A stretch of DNA of 64,000 bases from Archangium violaceum (GCF_016859125.1 NZ_CP069338.1:12155501-12219500); one strand, 5' to 3'. Numbered from the stretch's first letter, positions 19,678 to 28,832 are shown. The notes: generated from the sequence alone by a model not told the origin. Numbers and translations are program-made.

Positions 19678-20150
19678 AAGGCCACCCCCAGGTCATCGAC
19701 CTCCTCAACGACATCCTCACCACCGAGCTGACGGCGATCAACGAGTACTTCCTGCACGCGCGCATCGCGAGCAACTGGGGGTACGAGCGGCTCGGAAAGA
19801 AGATCTACGAAGAGTCGATTGGCGAGATGAAGCACGCCGACCGGCTCGTCCAACGCATCCTGTTCCTCGATGGCCTGCCCAACCTGCAGCGCCTGGGCAA
19901 GGTGAACGTGGGCGAGAACATCCCGGAGATGCTCCGCCTGGATCTGGACCTGGAGCTCGGCTCGCAGAAGCGCCTCAACGAGGGCATCGAGATGTGCCGC
20001 TCGTTGGCTGACAACGGCAGCCGCGAGCTGCTGGAGACGATCCTCGAGGATACCGAGGAGCACATCGACTGGCTCGAGGCCCAGCTCGAGCTGATGAAGC
20101 AGGTAGGCGAGACGAACTACCTCGCCCAGCAGATCAAGAAGGAGAGCTGA
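19674..20150 (+). CDS. bfr: Bacterioferritin (heme-containing ferritin)
   Basis: 158 aa, exactly the usual length. The four-helix ferritin fold shows the ferroxidase ligands in [13 protein letters not shown] (Glu18 type), [10 protein letters not shown] (Glu51, His54) and the C-terminal [10 protein letters not shown] (Glu127, His130). Met in GEMKHAD corresponds to the heme-binding Met52. It stores iron in a 24-mer shell. The start ATG 19674 is fixed by the match to the family N-terminus ([15 protein letters not shown]) and overlaps bfd by 4 nt; the longer frame from 19635 reads into bfd. Confidence 0.93.
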   Translation: MKGHPQVIDLLNDILTTELTAINEYFLHARIASNWGYERLGKKIYEESIGEMKHADRLVQRILFLDGLPNLQRLGKVNVGENIPEMLRLDLDLELGSQKRLNEGIEMCRSLADNGSRELLETILEDTEEHIDWLEAQLELMKQVGETNYLAQQIKKES

Positions 20151-20544
20151 TCGGGCCGGTTCGGGGCGTCGGCGAGGACAGCCGCGTCTCGAAGCCCCCC
20201 CCGGAAGCAGGAGCGCGTGCGAGCGCCCCGCGCGCATCCGCCCTCCTTTCATGCACGGCGATGAAGGACAGGCCACGAGCCCGGGAGAGGGCGCGCAGGA
20301 CGGTCTCTCCCCGGGGACCCGAGACGCGCTCCAGATAGGCCAACGCGCGCCGTTGGAGCACGGGCAACTGCGGGTCCTCATCGAACTCGCCTCACGGACA
20401 TGCGAAGGGCAGCCGCCCCTCGTGATGAGTGGAGGCGGCGGGAATCGAGTGGGGGGGGGCAGCGCCGAAGGAACAAGAGGGAGCACAAGGGCCTTGAGCT
20501 GGCCCCTGGGGCCACGCTTAGCCTGCATTCAGGAGAGATTCGGT
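20151..20544. other. Intergenic region with a possible gene remnant on the minus strand
   Basis: On the minus strand, about 20134-20388 reads EFDEDPQLPVLQRRALAYLE followed by a protein-like segment, but it begins just after a stop codon and its 3' end overlaps bfr. It may be the C-terminal scrap of a lost gene. No promoter or RNA feature was recognised apart from the ribosome binding site of the next gene (AGGAGA at 20531). Confidence 0.3.
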
Positions 20545-21363
20545 ATGCGCGACCTGATTCGCAGTGGGCGTTTCGCCCAGATAGCCCGCCTGACCCGCAA
20601 GGCGCTGCGGGTGTACGCCGAGCAGGGGCTGCTCCGTCCGGTGCATACCGATCCCCTCTCGGGCTACCACTACTACAGCTTCAGCCAACTGGAAGACGCC
20701 CGCAGAATCACCCGGCTGAGGGACTTCAACATGTCTCTGGAGGACATCCGGGAAGCCCTGAGGGCATGGCATGCACCCGAGCTCTCCAGCCTGCTCCAGC
20801 AGCAGCAGCGAAAGCTGCAGGCCCAGCAGGAGGACATCCAGCGGGTCCTGAGCGACCTGCGGGCCTTCATACAGACCGAGCGGTCCCTGTATCAGGTGGA
20901 CACCAAAAAAGTACTGCCCCAGCGCTGCATCACCCGGCGTGCCCGCTGCGTCCCCGAGCATTCCTGTGCCTTCATTGATGCCACACAGCCAGCGCTGCTC
21001 ACGGCTCTCAGAGAGGCGGGAGCCCACCCGGCCGGGTCAGGAATCGTGCGGTACTTCGAGAGCGAGGGGGAGGACACCTGGGATGTGGAGGTCTGCCAGC
21101 CCTTTACGATCGATGGACCCCTGCTGCTTCCAGAAGGGTTCGATGTGCTGACCCTCCCGGGAGGAACGGCGGCCTACACGGTGCATGGGGGGGAGTGCGG
21201 CGGGGATTTCGGGCTGCAGGGAGCCTATGAAGCGGTCTGGAACTGGATCCGGGAACACGGCCACGAAACCCAGGGCCCCCCCTATGAGGTGTACCTGTTC
21301 GAACAGAGCAACACCGACGACACCGCCGATTACCGCACCGAGGTGGCCTGGCTGATCCGCTGA
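20545..21363 (+). CDS. MerR-family regulator with GyrI-like effector-binding domain
   Basis: 272 aa. The MerR winged helix is at residues 5-75 (FAQIARLTRKALRVYAEQGL, SGYHYYSFSQLEDARRITRL), the dimer coiled coil at about 80-122 (LLQQQQRKLQAQQEDIQRVL), and a C-terminal GyrI/SoxS-like ligand domain follows. This is the BltR/BmrR architecture, which senses bulky drug-like molecules. AGGAGA lies 8 nt before the ATG. The aldo/keto reductase follows 78 bp downstream on the same strand and is a likely target. Confidence 0.88.
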   Translation: MRDLIRSGRFAQIARLTRKALRVYAEQGLLRPVHTDPLSGYHYYSFSQLEDARRITRLRDFNMSLEDIREALRAWHAPELSSLLQQQQRKLQAQQEDIQRVLSDLRAFIQTERSLYQVDTKKVLPQRCITRRARCVPEHSCAFIDATQPALLTALREAGAHPAGSGIVRYFESEGEDTWDVEVCQPFTIDGPLLLPEGFDVLTLPGGTAAYTVHGGECGGDFGLQGAYEAVWNWIREHGHETQGPPYEVYLFEQSNTDDTADYRTEVAWLIR

Positions 21364-21441
21364 GCCAGGAAACACCACTCCCGCACAACAACAGAAAACC
21401 CACGCAAGAGGTTTCGCCAGAAGCGAGGCCAAGGAGGAGTC

Positions 21442-22482
21442 ATGTCTAAACGCAAGCTGGGAAACACAGGCATTCAGGTCAGCGCCCTCGGACTGGGCGG
21501 ATGGACCATCGGAGGCCCCTTCCGGGGCGGCACCGACGAATGGGGTTACGGACCGGTGGACGACCGGGAATCCATCCAGGCGATCCAGAGGGCGGTCGAC
21601 CTGGGCGTGACCTTCTTCGACACCGCTGCCAATTATGGGGCTGGACACAGTGAGAGGATTCTAGGAAAGGCCCTCGGCAGTCACAGGTCCAGCGTGGTGA
21701 TCGCCACGAAGTTCGGCTACCGGGTGCTGGACGACCAGAAGCTGGTAGACGGTCCGGAGGTCCATCAGGAAGCCATCCGCCGCTCCTGCGAGGCCAGCCT
21801 GCGCAGGTTGGGTACGGAATACATCGACCTGTTCCAGTTCCATGTGGGCGACCATCCCGCGGATCAGGTGGATGAGGTGCTGGACACCCTGGAATCCCTG
21901 GTGGCGGAGGGCCACATCCGCGCCTATGGATGGAGCACCGATGATCCGGTGCGGGCCAGGGCTTTCACCGCCGGAAAGCACTGTGCGGCCATCCAGCACC
22001 AGCTCAACATCTTCGAGGACAATCCTGAAATGCTCAGGCTCTGCGAGGAGATGGGCATGGCCAGCATCAACCGGGGTCCTCTGGCAATGGGCCTGCTGAC
22101 CGGAAAATACGCCAGGGGTGCACGCTTCGACTCCACCGACATTCGCGGTGCCAACGTACCATGGATGAAGTACTTCCAGAACGGTCAGCCCAATCCTGAA
22201 TGGCTTGCCCGCCTGGAGCAGGTGAAGGACATCCTCACCTCCCAGGGCCGGACCCCTGCCCAGGGCGCACTGGCCTGGCTGTGGGCACACAGCCCGGTGA
22301 CCCTGCCGATTCCGGGATTCCGCACGGTGGCGCAGGCGGAGGAAAATGCCCGCGCTCTGGAATTCGGACCACTGACCCCGCGGCAGATGCAGGAGATCGA
22401 CCGGATCCTCGGACGAGAGGATTTCAGGGCTCCCTCGAGCGGGAGCGGAGTTGAATCCGCAAGAGGCGGGTCCGCCGCCTGA
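21442..22482 (+). CDS. Aldo/keto reductase
   Basis: 346 aa, a TIM-barrel NADPH-dependent carbonyl reductase. The catalytic tetrad is visible: Asp and Tyr in TFFDTAANYGAG (about 54-63), Lys in VVIATKFGYR (about 89), and His in DLFQFHVGD (about 136). The cofactor end is PIPGFRTVAQAEENA (about 290-304). AAGGAGG precedes the start by 5 nt. It appears to be controlled by the MerR gene upstream. Codon use is slightly less GC-rich than in neighbouring genes. Confidence 0.92.
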   Translation: MSKRKLGNTGIQVSALGLGGWTIGGPFRGGTDEWGYGPVDDRESIQAIQRAVDLGVTFFDTAANYGAGHSERILGKALGSHRSSVVIATKFGYRVLDDQKLVDGPEVHQEAIRRSCEASLRRLGTEYIDLFQFHVGDHPADQVDEVLDTLESLVAEGHIRAYGWSTDDPVRARAFTAGKHCAAIQHQLNIFEDNPEMLRLCEEMGMASINRGPLAMGLLTGKYARGARFDSTDIRGANVPWMKYFQNGQPNPEWLARLEQVKDILTSQGRTPAQGALAWLWAHSPVTLPIPGFRTVAQAEENARALEFGPLTPRQMQEIDRILGREDFRAPSSGSGVESARGGSAA

Positions 22483-22488
22483 GGCGGC
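22474..22488 (+). terminator. Short hairpin spanning the aldo/keto reductase stop codon
   Basis: GCCGCC (22474-22479) pairs with GGCGGC (22483-22488), with the TGA stop codon forming the loop. There is no T tract after it, so it would be at best a weak or Rho-assisted terminator. Confidence 0.3.
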
Positions 22489-22648
22489 AAGCGTGGGGCG
22501 CTCGTACAGTAATTACAAGCGGGACGGGACGAGTTCGGCCGCGTGCTGTTGTTCCAGTCGGGCATGACCACGCCGAAGAACGCGGTCTTCCCGCCCACGG
22601 TGACGGATATCCACACCGTGGTGGGGTGCGGAGGACCCGAGGACACAC

Positions 22649-22735
22649 GTGTTCGCCTGTCCGCTGTGTGGAGGCAGGCGAAAGGTGTTGGCGTATGTGA
22701 CGGCCTCCGCTGGGGTGCGCGCGGCCTTGCTGACC
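22649..22735 (+). pseudogene. Transposase C-terminal remnant with zinc-ribbon-like Cys pair
   Basis: A 29-codon stretch reads FACPLCGGRRKVLAYVTASA followed by GVRAALL. This resembles the C-terminal end of the Y2/IS91-like transposases that finish with a CPxCGGRR motif and a short helix. No catalytic part is present nearby. The preceding 22500-22640 reads an unrelated protein-like fragment (DEFGRVLLFQSGMTTPKNAV) that I cannot assign. The whole 22.5-23.4 kb stretch looks like decayed DNA. Confidence 0.5.
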
Positions 22736-22898
22736 CCGGCACAGGCCCTTCTCGGCCCTCCCCTCCAGCCCTCTCCCTCCACATGGCTTCTCTCCCGCCT
22801 ATGCACAGTGGCAGCACCTCGGTGGAATATTTACTCCAGGTAGGAGTTCTGCGGCCCGTCATCGGTGAGGCCGCCATGAGATGACGGAGGAGTGATGA

Positions 22899-23307
22899 GA
22901 GCGCTACTCGCGGCGAAGCATCCTGGCTCACCGCGAGCAGGCCGGGGCTGAGCTGGAACGTGCGCGAGGTCGCCGACTGCGCGCTGACGGCCGCGAAGTC
23001 CGGCGCCTGGAGGAGCAGCGCACACCACGATTGGACCAGGCCGGGCTTCTATACGCCACCGTGCACCCGGTGCCCGTGGAGGGAGAGGTGAACTACACCG
23101 AGGGCACTCGCGCCCTGGTGGTCCAGTCCTCCGAGGCGGACTCCACCAGGCGGCTGTGGTTCATGGACGTCGCCACCCTACATCCAGGGCGCTCTGGTGG
23201 ACCTGAGCACCGGACGGCTCCTTGGGAAGGTCGAGGACAACATCGACGAGAGCGACCCGCCATCTACCAAAAGCAAATTGCCTGTCATTTTGCGTACACC
23301 GTCATGA
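22899..23307 (+). pseudogene. Broken gene of unknown function with a frameshift
   Basis: From 22899 one frame reads a charged helix (EQAGAELERARGRRLRADGR) and then a beta-rich part (LYATVHPVPVEGEVNYTEGT; RLWFMDVAT). At about 23176 the sensible reading moves by one base to YIQGALVDLSTGRLLGKVED and ends at the stop at 23305-23307. Together they look like the C-terminal half of a secreted or lipoprotein-type protein. No start codon with a ribosome binding site fits the first frame, and the family is not recognised. Confidence 0.45.
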
Positions 23308-23453
23308 CGAGATGAGCGTAGAATTCTGAGGCGCGGCTGTATTGCTTGCCATGGCATGCGTTGCGAGTTGCGCCGTCCACGCGAGCCGTGTTAGCCACGA
23401 CGCGACGAGCGCGCCCCACATCGATTCGTCATTCATATTCAAGGAGTTCGATC

Positions 23454-24074
23454 ATGAAGGTTGTATATCAATTTCTCATCTCGCTGTTGTTCTCGGTCGG
23501 TGTTACTGGCTGCCTCTCGCCAGAGGAGCCGAGCGGTCAGACAGACGCCGCACTCTCGGAGACCGCGGCGGCTGTGACCGACGGCGCCAGCGTGGAGCTC
23601 GCAGTGCTGCCGCCGCATGATGTCTACGCGGTGAACGCTGGCGGTGACGCGGTGGGTGGCTTCACCGCAGATGACTACTTCACGCAAGGCGACGTGTTCT
23701 CGAACGTCTCACAGCCCGTGAACACCACGGGTGTGTGGCTCGCGGGGCCGCCCGAGATCTACTCGGATGCGCGCCAGGGTAGTGAGTTTGGCTACTCGTT
23801 CACGGGGCTGAATCCGCGGGGCGTTTACGCCGTGGTTCTCCACTTCGCGGAGCTGTACTTCTCGACGCCGGGTCAGCGCCGGTTCAATGTGTCCCTCAAT
23901 GGTACGGTGTATACCGACATCGATGTCGTTTCTCTCGCGGGCGGCCCGTTCAGGGCAACGACTCTGCTGTACTCCGTGAGTGCGGACGCCAACGGCACCA
24001 TCAACGTGGACTTTTCGCGCGGATCGAAGGATCAGCCGATGGTGAACGGCATCGAGGTGCGCGTCCGCGAGTGA
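23454..24074 (+). CDS. Lipoprotein with a malectin-like carbohydrate-binding domain
   Basis: 206 aa. A lipoprotein signal peptide (FLISLLFSVGVTGC, Cys near 20) is followed by a short linker and a malectin-type beta domain (about 55-206): VYAVNAGGDAVGGFTADDYF, YAVVLHFAELYFSTPGQRRF and the C-terminal DQPMVNGIEVRV are the recurring family segments. Malectin domains bind glucose oligomers; in myxobacteria they occur on secreted or surface proteins. AAGGAG sits 7 nt before the ATG. The AT-richer leader and flanking remnants suggest it lies in a rearranged region. There is no operon partner. Confidence 0.85.
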   Translation: MKVVYQFLISLLFSVGVTGCLSPEEPSGQTDAALSETAAAVTDGASVELAVLPPHDVYAVNAGGDAVGGFTADDYFTQGDVFSNVSQPVNTTGVWLAGPPEIYSDARQGSEFGYSFTGLNPRGVYAVVLHFAELYFSTPGQRRFNVSLNGTVYTDIDVVSLAGGPFRATTLLYSVSADANGTINVDFSRGSKDQPMVNGIEVRVRE

Positions 24075-24263
24075 GAACGCCGCGCTGCGGGATGGCATCT
24101 CCCAGGCGTTCAGCCATCTGGCGCTCGTGAATAGTGCCTGCGGCCTCGAAGAGGAGCACAAATTCACGATGTAGACGTAGGTGTGAAGACCTGGCTGAAC
24201 GCGAACTCTCCGGCACGCCCCACTCTCCTGGTGTCCAGGCTGTCTCATCTGGAGGGTAGTGGA

Positions 24264-24425
24264 ATGAGCGCTCGTCGCATCGGAGTGCGAGCTTGCGTCA
24301 CCGGAATCCTGATGGTGCTCGGTGCGTGCACGGAGCCCCAGAAGGAGCCGGATACTGCGGCAAGGTCGGATGTCGCTCAGGGGTCGAGCAGGGCCCGGCC
24401 GAGCACCTCGTCCACCCACCCGTAG
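24264..24425 (+). pseudogene. Truncated lipoprotein gene
   Basis: A 53-codon frame with GGAGGG upstream starts with a complete lipoprotein signal (RIGVRACVTGILMVLGAC, Cys near 18) but runs only another 35 low-complexity residues before a stop that abuts the convergent AraC gene. It is probably the 5' end of a lost lipoprotein gene, though a genuine small lipoprotein cannot be excluded. Confidence 0.4.
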
Positions 24426-24455
24426 TCCGGCGACGCAAGCGACAGAGCCACACGA

Positions 24456-25244
24456 TCACGGGCTGTCGGCCATCAGGAACTTCTTTGGCGTTGTCGAGAA
24501 CGTTCGACGGAACATGGCGATGAAGGCGCTGACGCTCTCGTAGCCCAGATCCAGGGCAATGGAGGTGACGGCCTCTCCCGCCACCAGGCGCTCGAGTGCC
24601 ACGAGGAGCCGGGCGCGCGTTCGCCATTCGGCCACGGTCATTCCCGTTTCGGCGAAGAATCGCCTCGTCAGCGTTCGCTTCGTCATGTTCCCGAAGCGGG
24701 CCCAGTCGTCCAGGGTCCGGCGGTCCGCCGGATTGCTCGCGATGGCGTGAGCGATCTTCGCGAGTCCCGGGCTGCGAGGCATCGGCAGGTGGAGCGGTTC
24801 CTCGATGGCCTCGGAGAGCTCGTCGAGAATCACACGGGCGATCCGTGCCTGCCGTGCATCGAGCGGAGCGCTTTTCGGAGACCAGGTCGCCGCGCGGCAG
24901 ATCGCCTCACGCAGAAGGCCCGAGATGGCGACGACGCGAGGCGTGTCGGGGAGCGAGCCGCACGCGCGAGGTGTCACGTACACGGCCCATCCGTCGATGA
25001 CTCCATGGAATCGGACGGCATGACGGCAGTCCGGTGGAATCCATACCGCCCGGCCCGGTGGCATCACCCACCGGCCCGCGTTCGTGCGCACCGTCATCAA
25101 ACCGGAGAGGGTGGCGAAGAGCTGGGCGCGTGCGTGCCGATGCCATTGCGTCTCGCGGTCCGGCTCGCTCTTGCGGCGTGCGGCGATGATCTCGGGTCCC
25201 TCGGACTGATTGGCGAGCTCCCTGGGTATGAGCGGTGTGTTCAT
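24456..25244 (-). CDS. AraC-family transcriptional regulator with cupin sensor domain
   Basis: 262 aa. The N-terminal cupin-like domain (about 20-100) has the QWHRHARAQLFATLSGLMTV and PPGRAVWIPPDCRHAVRFHG segments. The C-terminal double helix-turn-helix (about 160-258) has MTKRTLTRRFFAETGMTVAE and SIALDLGYESVSAFIAMFRR. It is typical of the subgroup that represses or activates a neighbouring transporter or enzyme gene. The nearest candidate target is the divergent small gene at 25340, 95 bp away. Confidence 0.9.
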   Translation of the reverse strand: MNTPLIPRELANQSEGPEIIAARRKSEPDRETQWHRHARAQLFATLSGLMTVRTNAGRWVMPPGRAVWIPPDCRHAVRFHGVIDGWAVYVTPRACGSLPDTPRVVAISGLLREAICRAATWSPKSAPLDARQARIARVILDELSEAIEEPLHLPMPRSPGLAKIAHAIASNPADRRTLDDWARFGNMTKRTLTRRFFAETGMTVAEWRTRARLLVALERLVAGEAVTSIALDLGYESVSAFIAMFRRTFSTTPKKFLMADSP

Positions 25245-25339
25245 GGCCCATTCTCGATGCGGATTGTCCCGGAGCCGTCAGCCGGGCCAATCCGCGGGAG
25301 ATAGCATGCCCGCGTCTACAACCCATCCAGGAGCAGACG

Positions 25340-25612
25340 ATGCGCCCACAGGACATCCTACCCGACGACGTGAACGAAGTCCGGCTTGGTGGAATTCTCG
25401 CGCGGAAGGGCTCGGTGGCCGCGTTCATGGCCAACGCTCGCGTGCTGAGTGATCCGGCTGCCTCGGAAGAGGCGCGCACGGAAGCGGAGCGGCACATCGT
25501 CGAACTCTTGCCCGCGCTCCGGGCCCTTGGCGTGTTCGACGTCTTCGAAATCCGCAACGAGACCGTACGCGCGTTCGTCGCCAAGCACGAGCGGGGAGCG
25601 CCGGCCCGGTGA
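25340..25612 (+). CDS. Conserved hypothetical small protein
   Basis: 90 aa, predicted all-helical and acidic (PQDILPDDVNEVRLGGILAR at the start, EARTEAERHIVELLPALRAL in the middle). It looks like a real conserved protein because of its codon pattern and the AGGAG ribosome binding site 6 nt before the ATG. I cannot assign a function. It is divergent from the AraC regulator and may be its target. Confidence 0.65.
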   Translation: MRPQDILPDDVNEVRLGGILARKGSVAAFMANARVLSDPAASEEARTEAERHIVELLPALRALGVFDVFEIRNETVRAFVAKHERGAPAR

Positions 25613-26119
25613 AGAAGCGCGCCGGGCCGGCCAGGAGCCGCCGCAGCTTCGTGAACTCGCTGGCGACGCTGGGCCCGCTTCGACGGCACCCGCGTCGAGC
25701 TGTGAAGGAACTCACACGGGGTGGGCCTCGTGGGAGGCTCAGTGCGATGACGGTGCAATCACCGGCTTGCGCCCACGGGGCAGACTGACGCGGGCCGGGC
25801 CCATTGAGGATGAGGCCAGGCAACAATGGGTCTCCGCGCCCGTGGCTGCCAAGCTGCGTCATCTCCTCTATACTCCGTCAAAGTCGAACATCCTCTTCTG
25901 CTACTCTGCCCGGTCCACTCGCGGATTCCTCTGCGTCATCGGCGCCTTCCTGGCCGCTGCCTCGAGCTCCACGCTCGACTCCTCCGCTCCTGCGTGGGGG
26001 AGCAATGGCCGGAGATTCGCGCCCGGAGCGCGGTGCAACGAGAGGAGGTGTCTCGAGACTTTCGCGGTCATCCGTGGCTCCACGAAGTGGGGTGGGAAGG
26101 CCAGCGGACGATGAGCAAG
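25613..26119. other. Gene-poor region downstream of tfuA
   Basis: No supported gene. At the left, 25655-25705 reads the end of a protein (WARFDGTRVEL then stop) that has no beginning, probably a scrap. On the minus strand a 56-codon frame (26072 to 25901, MTAKVSRHLLSLHRA) begins 47 bp after the tfuA stop with GGAG 7 nt before its ATG. It is the only candidate for a third gene in the YcaO-TfuA operon, but nothing else supports it. Confidence 0.3.
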
Positions 26120-27562
26120 TCATGCGCCAACCCGCCGCGGCCGCTCCCCTTCCTCGGAGGCACTGTCCACGGAGGCGGGGCCCGCGTCCCGCGCGGACGC
26201 GGATGCGGACGCGGAAGCAGCGGGCACGCACTCGCGGGCGTAGACGTACTCGCGCAGTGCCGCGCGCCGCAGCAGGGCCATGCTCTCGAAGCCAGCGGAG
26301 CGCGCGTGCCGGGCGAGCTCCGAGGGGACGGGAGTGCGCAGGTGCTCCTCGAAGTACCAGCGCCACAGCGCTTCCTCGGTGAGTCCGGCCTCGGTCAGCC
26401 CCGGCTCCTCCAGGCCTCGTGCCACCAGCACCCGCTGCTTGTCCTCCGCGCGCGCCAGCAGTGGGCCCAGCTCCCCCGTCGCGCGCAGGTGGTCCGCGAG
26501 GCACCGCGCCACGTCCGAGGCGAACATCGTCCGCACCCACCGCACCCGGGCCTCGTCCTGGAAGAAGGGCTCGGGCGCCGCCACCCGCTGCGTCTCGAGC
26601 CAGTGCTGGAGCTCGGCCACCTCGAGGAGGCCCCGTTCACGCCGGAAGTCCTCGGCCGTCTGCCGCAGCACCTCCGGCGGGACGGCACGCCCCATCCTCC
26701 GGGTCAGCTCCAGCGCCAGCGCACGGCCCAGCGCTCCCTCCTGCGCGGGCGTGAGGCGCCCCGAGAGCCGCAGCTCGTCCAACAGGGACTCCATCGAGCC
26801 CGGGTCCGCCGTCCCGCTCCCTCCGAGCGGCTGCCGCTCCGTGCGATTCTCCAACGCCACCCAGGCATCCGTCCGCTCGAAGGTGTACCGCACGCGCGGG
26901 GGCTCCGGCGGAGCCTCCAGGTGCGCCCGCATCGCCCGCAGCAGCGCGAGCGCGTCCCGCTTCTTCTGCTCCACCCTCCCCCGCGGCAGCCAGGCTCGCA
27001 GCGCGTCCAGCTCCTCCCGCGAGCCCCCCGCCCCGGCCGCCCGCGCGAGCAGGCCCGGCCAGACGCGGTCCGGATAGAACAGCCCCTTGGCCATCCGCTC
27101 CAGCATCTCGCGCAGCGGGGGTCCGATGAGCCCCTGTGCCTCGGCGGCCCTCAGCGTGGCGCGGATGTTGACCATCGCCTCGGAGAGCGGACGGAAGCCG
27201 TCCTCGGCCGGCGCGTGCACCACCGCCACCTCGTCATCGTCCTCCAGCTCGCCCCGGTGGAAGGCCTCGAAGATATTGCCCACACCCACCATGCCGAACG
27301 CCGCCAGCTCCGCGGCCCGCAGCGCGCCCATGCTGGAGGCGCCGAAGACGGGGATGCCCTGGGACATGGCCCAGAGGATCTCCTTGTGCCAGATGGAGGG
27401 CATGCGCTCGAAGTACCCGTCGATGATGCCGATGGCCCGGGGCTTCTCCAGCGCGGCGCGGTACACGTCTCCCTGAGCGGCGGGCGGGAGATAGACGGCG
27501 TCCAGCTCGGCGCGGGCCTCCTCCGCCGGAAGCGTGGGCCCAGTGAAGACATACACACTCAT
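26120..27562 (-). CDS. TfuA-domain protein, partner of YcaO
   Basis: 480 aa. The TfuA-like core spans about residues 1-165: MSVYVFTGPTLPAEEARAEL, then IGIIDGYFERMPSIWHKEIL and the Gly/Ser-rich PVFGASSMGALRAAELAAFG. TfuA proteins act with YcaO enzymes to put thioamides into peptide backbones. They are known for trifolitoxin-type peptides and for methyl-CoM reductase, where TfuA is thought to supply sulfur. The protein is longer than a bare TfuA domain: residues 170-450 form a helical extension of unknown role, and the tail is Ser/Ala-rich. The ATG at 27562 overlaps the ycaO stop by 4 nt, so the pair is translationally coupled. Confidence 0.88.
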   Translation of the reverse strand: MSVYVFTGPTLPAEEARAELDAVYLPPAAQGDVYRAALEKPRAIGIIDGYFERMPSIWHKEILWAMSQGIPVFGASSMGALRAAELAAFGMVGVGNIFEAFHRGELEDDDEVAVVHAPAEDGFRPLSEAMVNIRATLRAAEAQGLIGPPLREMLERMAKGLFYPDRVWPGLLARAAGAGGSREELDALRAWLPRGRVEQKKRDALALLRAMRAHLEAPPEPPRVRYTFERTDAWVALENRTERQPLGGSGTADPGSMESLLDELRLSGRLTPAQEGALGRALALELTRRMGRAVPPEVLRQTAEDFRRERGLLEVAELQHWLETQRVAAPEPFFQDEARVRWVRTMFASDVARCLADHLRATGELGPLLARAEDKQRVLVARGLEEPGLTEAGLTEEALWRWYFEEHLRTPVPSELARHARSAGFESMALLRRAALREYVYARECVPAASASASASARDAGPASVDSASEEGERPRRVGA

Positions 27563-28806
27563 GCGCCACACTCCCTCATCCGCCGGACGCGCGGGCCCGG
27601 AATGTACCCCGGCGTGTCATCGAGCGGCTCCAGCCCGGGGATGACCACCCGGGAGACCGCGACGCGGAACTCGGGCCGGGAGAGGTCCACCGCCACCACC
27701 TGCGTCAGCCCCGCGGCCACGAGCCGCTTCAACTCCCAATCCACATCCTCCTCGAACGTCTCCGCGCGATGGGTGGGAGCCTCGTGGAAGTGGCGCGTGG
27801 GCCGCTCCCCCCGCGTCCGCTCGCGCCAGTGGCGAAGGGCGTCCGAGTCCCTCCCGCTCGCATAGGCCCCGTGCAGCACGTCGTCCCGCGAGCCGGCGAT
27901 GAAGGTGAGGCGGCTCTGGGCGGCCTCCGTCAGCGCCCGCATCAGCGCCACCTCGCGCGCCGGGTGGCAGCCCATGCCGGTCATGGGGGGAATGGGGCGC
28001 GCCGGGTCAGGCTCACGCTCGTCGATGGTGCAGATGAAGCTGGCGAGACCAATGTCCGAGGTCGATTCCCAGACAGCCACCTCGACACCCGCGCGCGCGT
28101 ACCGCTCCAGCAGCTCCCGGCAGCCCGCGTCGTCCACCGTGCCCAGCTCCAACCGGGTGCGCGCCCGCGCCACCTCGTCCCGACGACGCCACAGGGTGGC
28201 GGCGTCGTGCTCCACCAGCTCACACAGCCCGTGGCTCACCGCCTCCAGCGGGTGGTTGCCGGAGGCCAGCCCTCGAGAGCTCATGAGGAACGAGCCGCTG
28301 CCCGGGGGCAGCGGGACGGTGTAGTTCATGTGCACCAGCTCGAATGGCAGCCACAGCCGCCCTCCGCCCACCAGGTCGAAGCCCTCGCACCACAGCATCT
28401 GCAGCGCGTCGTGGAAGCCACTCACCGACAGCCGGGGAAGCCCGTCCAGGTCGATGAGCGGCCGGGAGCCCCTCAGCTCGCGGAGGCCGCCGAGCAGCAG
28501 CGGCGCCGCGACGCGCTCGGCGTGGAAGAGCTCCACCGACTCCATGATGCCGGAGGCCTTCGCGGCGGCCAGGTCCAGCCCCTTCCCCTGGGAGACGGAG
28601 AGGGAGCGCGAGTTGGGCCGGCACACCATCACCACCGGGATGCCGAGCGTGTCCAGCCCGGTGACGTTGGCGATGCGGGTGATGCCCATGGCTGGCAGCA
28701 GCGGGCGCAGACGCTCCAGCGTCTCCTCGGGCGGGATGATCCGGTGCGTCCCGGCATGGAACCGTTTGACGGCCGCTGCCCGTGGAGCGCGGGTGGCTGG
28801 ATTCAT
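27559..28806 (-). CDS. YcaO-family cyclodehydratase/thioamide synthase
   Basis: 415 aa, full length for a stand-alone YcaO. The ATP-binding acidic residues are visible in KASGIMESVELFHAERV (about 80-96), HGLCELVEHDAATLWRRRDE (about 197-216) and the family motif ALTEAAQSRLTFIAGSRDD (about 287-305). YcaO enzymes phosphorylate a backbone amide so that a Cys/Ser/Thr side chain or sulfide can attack it. With TfuA downstream, thioamidation is the likeliest reaction. The start is ATG 28806, because GGAGGAG lies 7 nt upstream; the in-frame ATG at 28812 is too close to it. No precursor peptide, transporter or protease is evident next to the pair. Confidence 0.9.
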   Translation of the reverse strand: MNPATRAPRAAAVKRFHAGTHRIIPPEETLERLRPLLPAMGITRIANVTGLDTLGIPVVMVCRPNSRSLSVSQGKGLDLAAAKASGIMESVELFHAERVAAPLLLGGLRELRGSRPLIDLDGLPRLSVSGFHDALQMLWCEGFDLVGGGRLWLPFELVHMNYTVPLPPGSGSFLMSSRGLASGNHPLEAVSHGLCELVEHDAATLWRRRDEVARARTRLELGTVDDAGCRELLERYARAGVEVAVWESTSDIGLASFICTIDEREPDPARPIPPMTGMGCHPAREVALMRALTEAAQSRLTFIAGSRDDVLHGAYASGRDSDALRHWRERTRGERPTRHFHEAPTHRAETFEEDVDWELKRLVAAGLTQVVAVDLSRPEFRVAVSRVVIPGLEPLDDTPGYIPGPRVRRMRECGA

Positions 28807-28832
28807 GAACATACTCCTCCGGCAGCTCGCGG

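Noticed and set aside
20134-20388. A 77-codon minus-strand gene overlapping the end of bfr
   Set aside because: No start with a ribosome binding site, a stop codon directly upstream, and overlap with bfr; kept only as a possible remnant.
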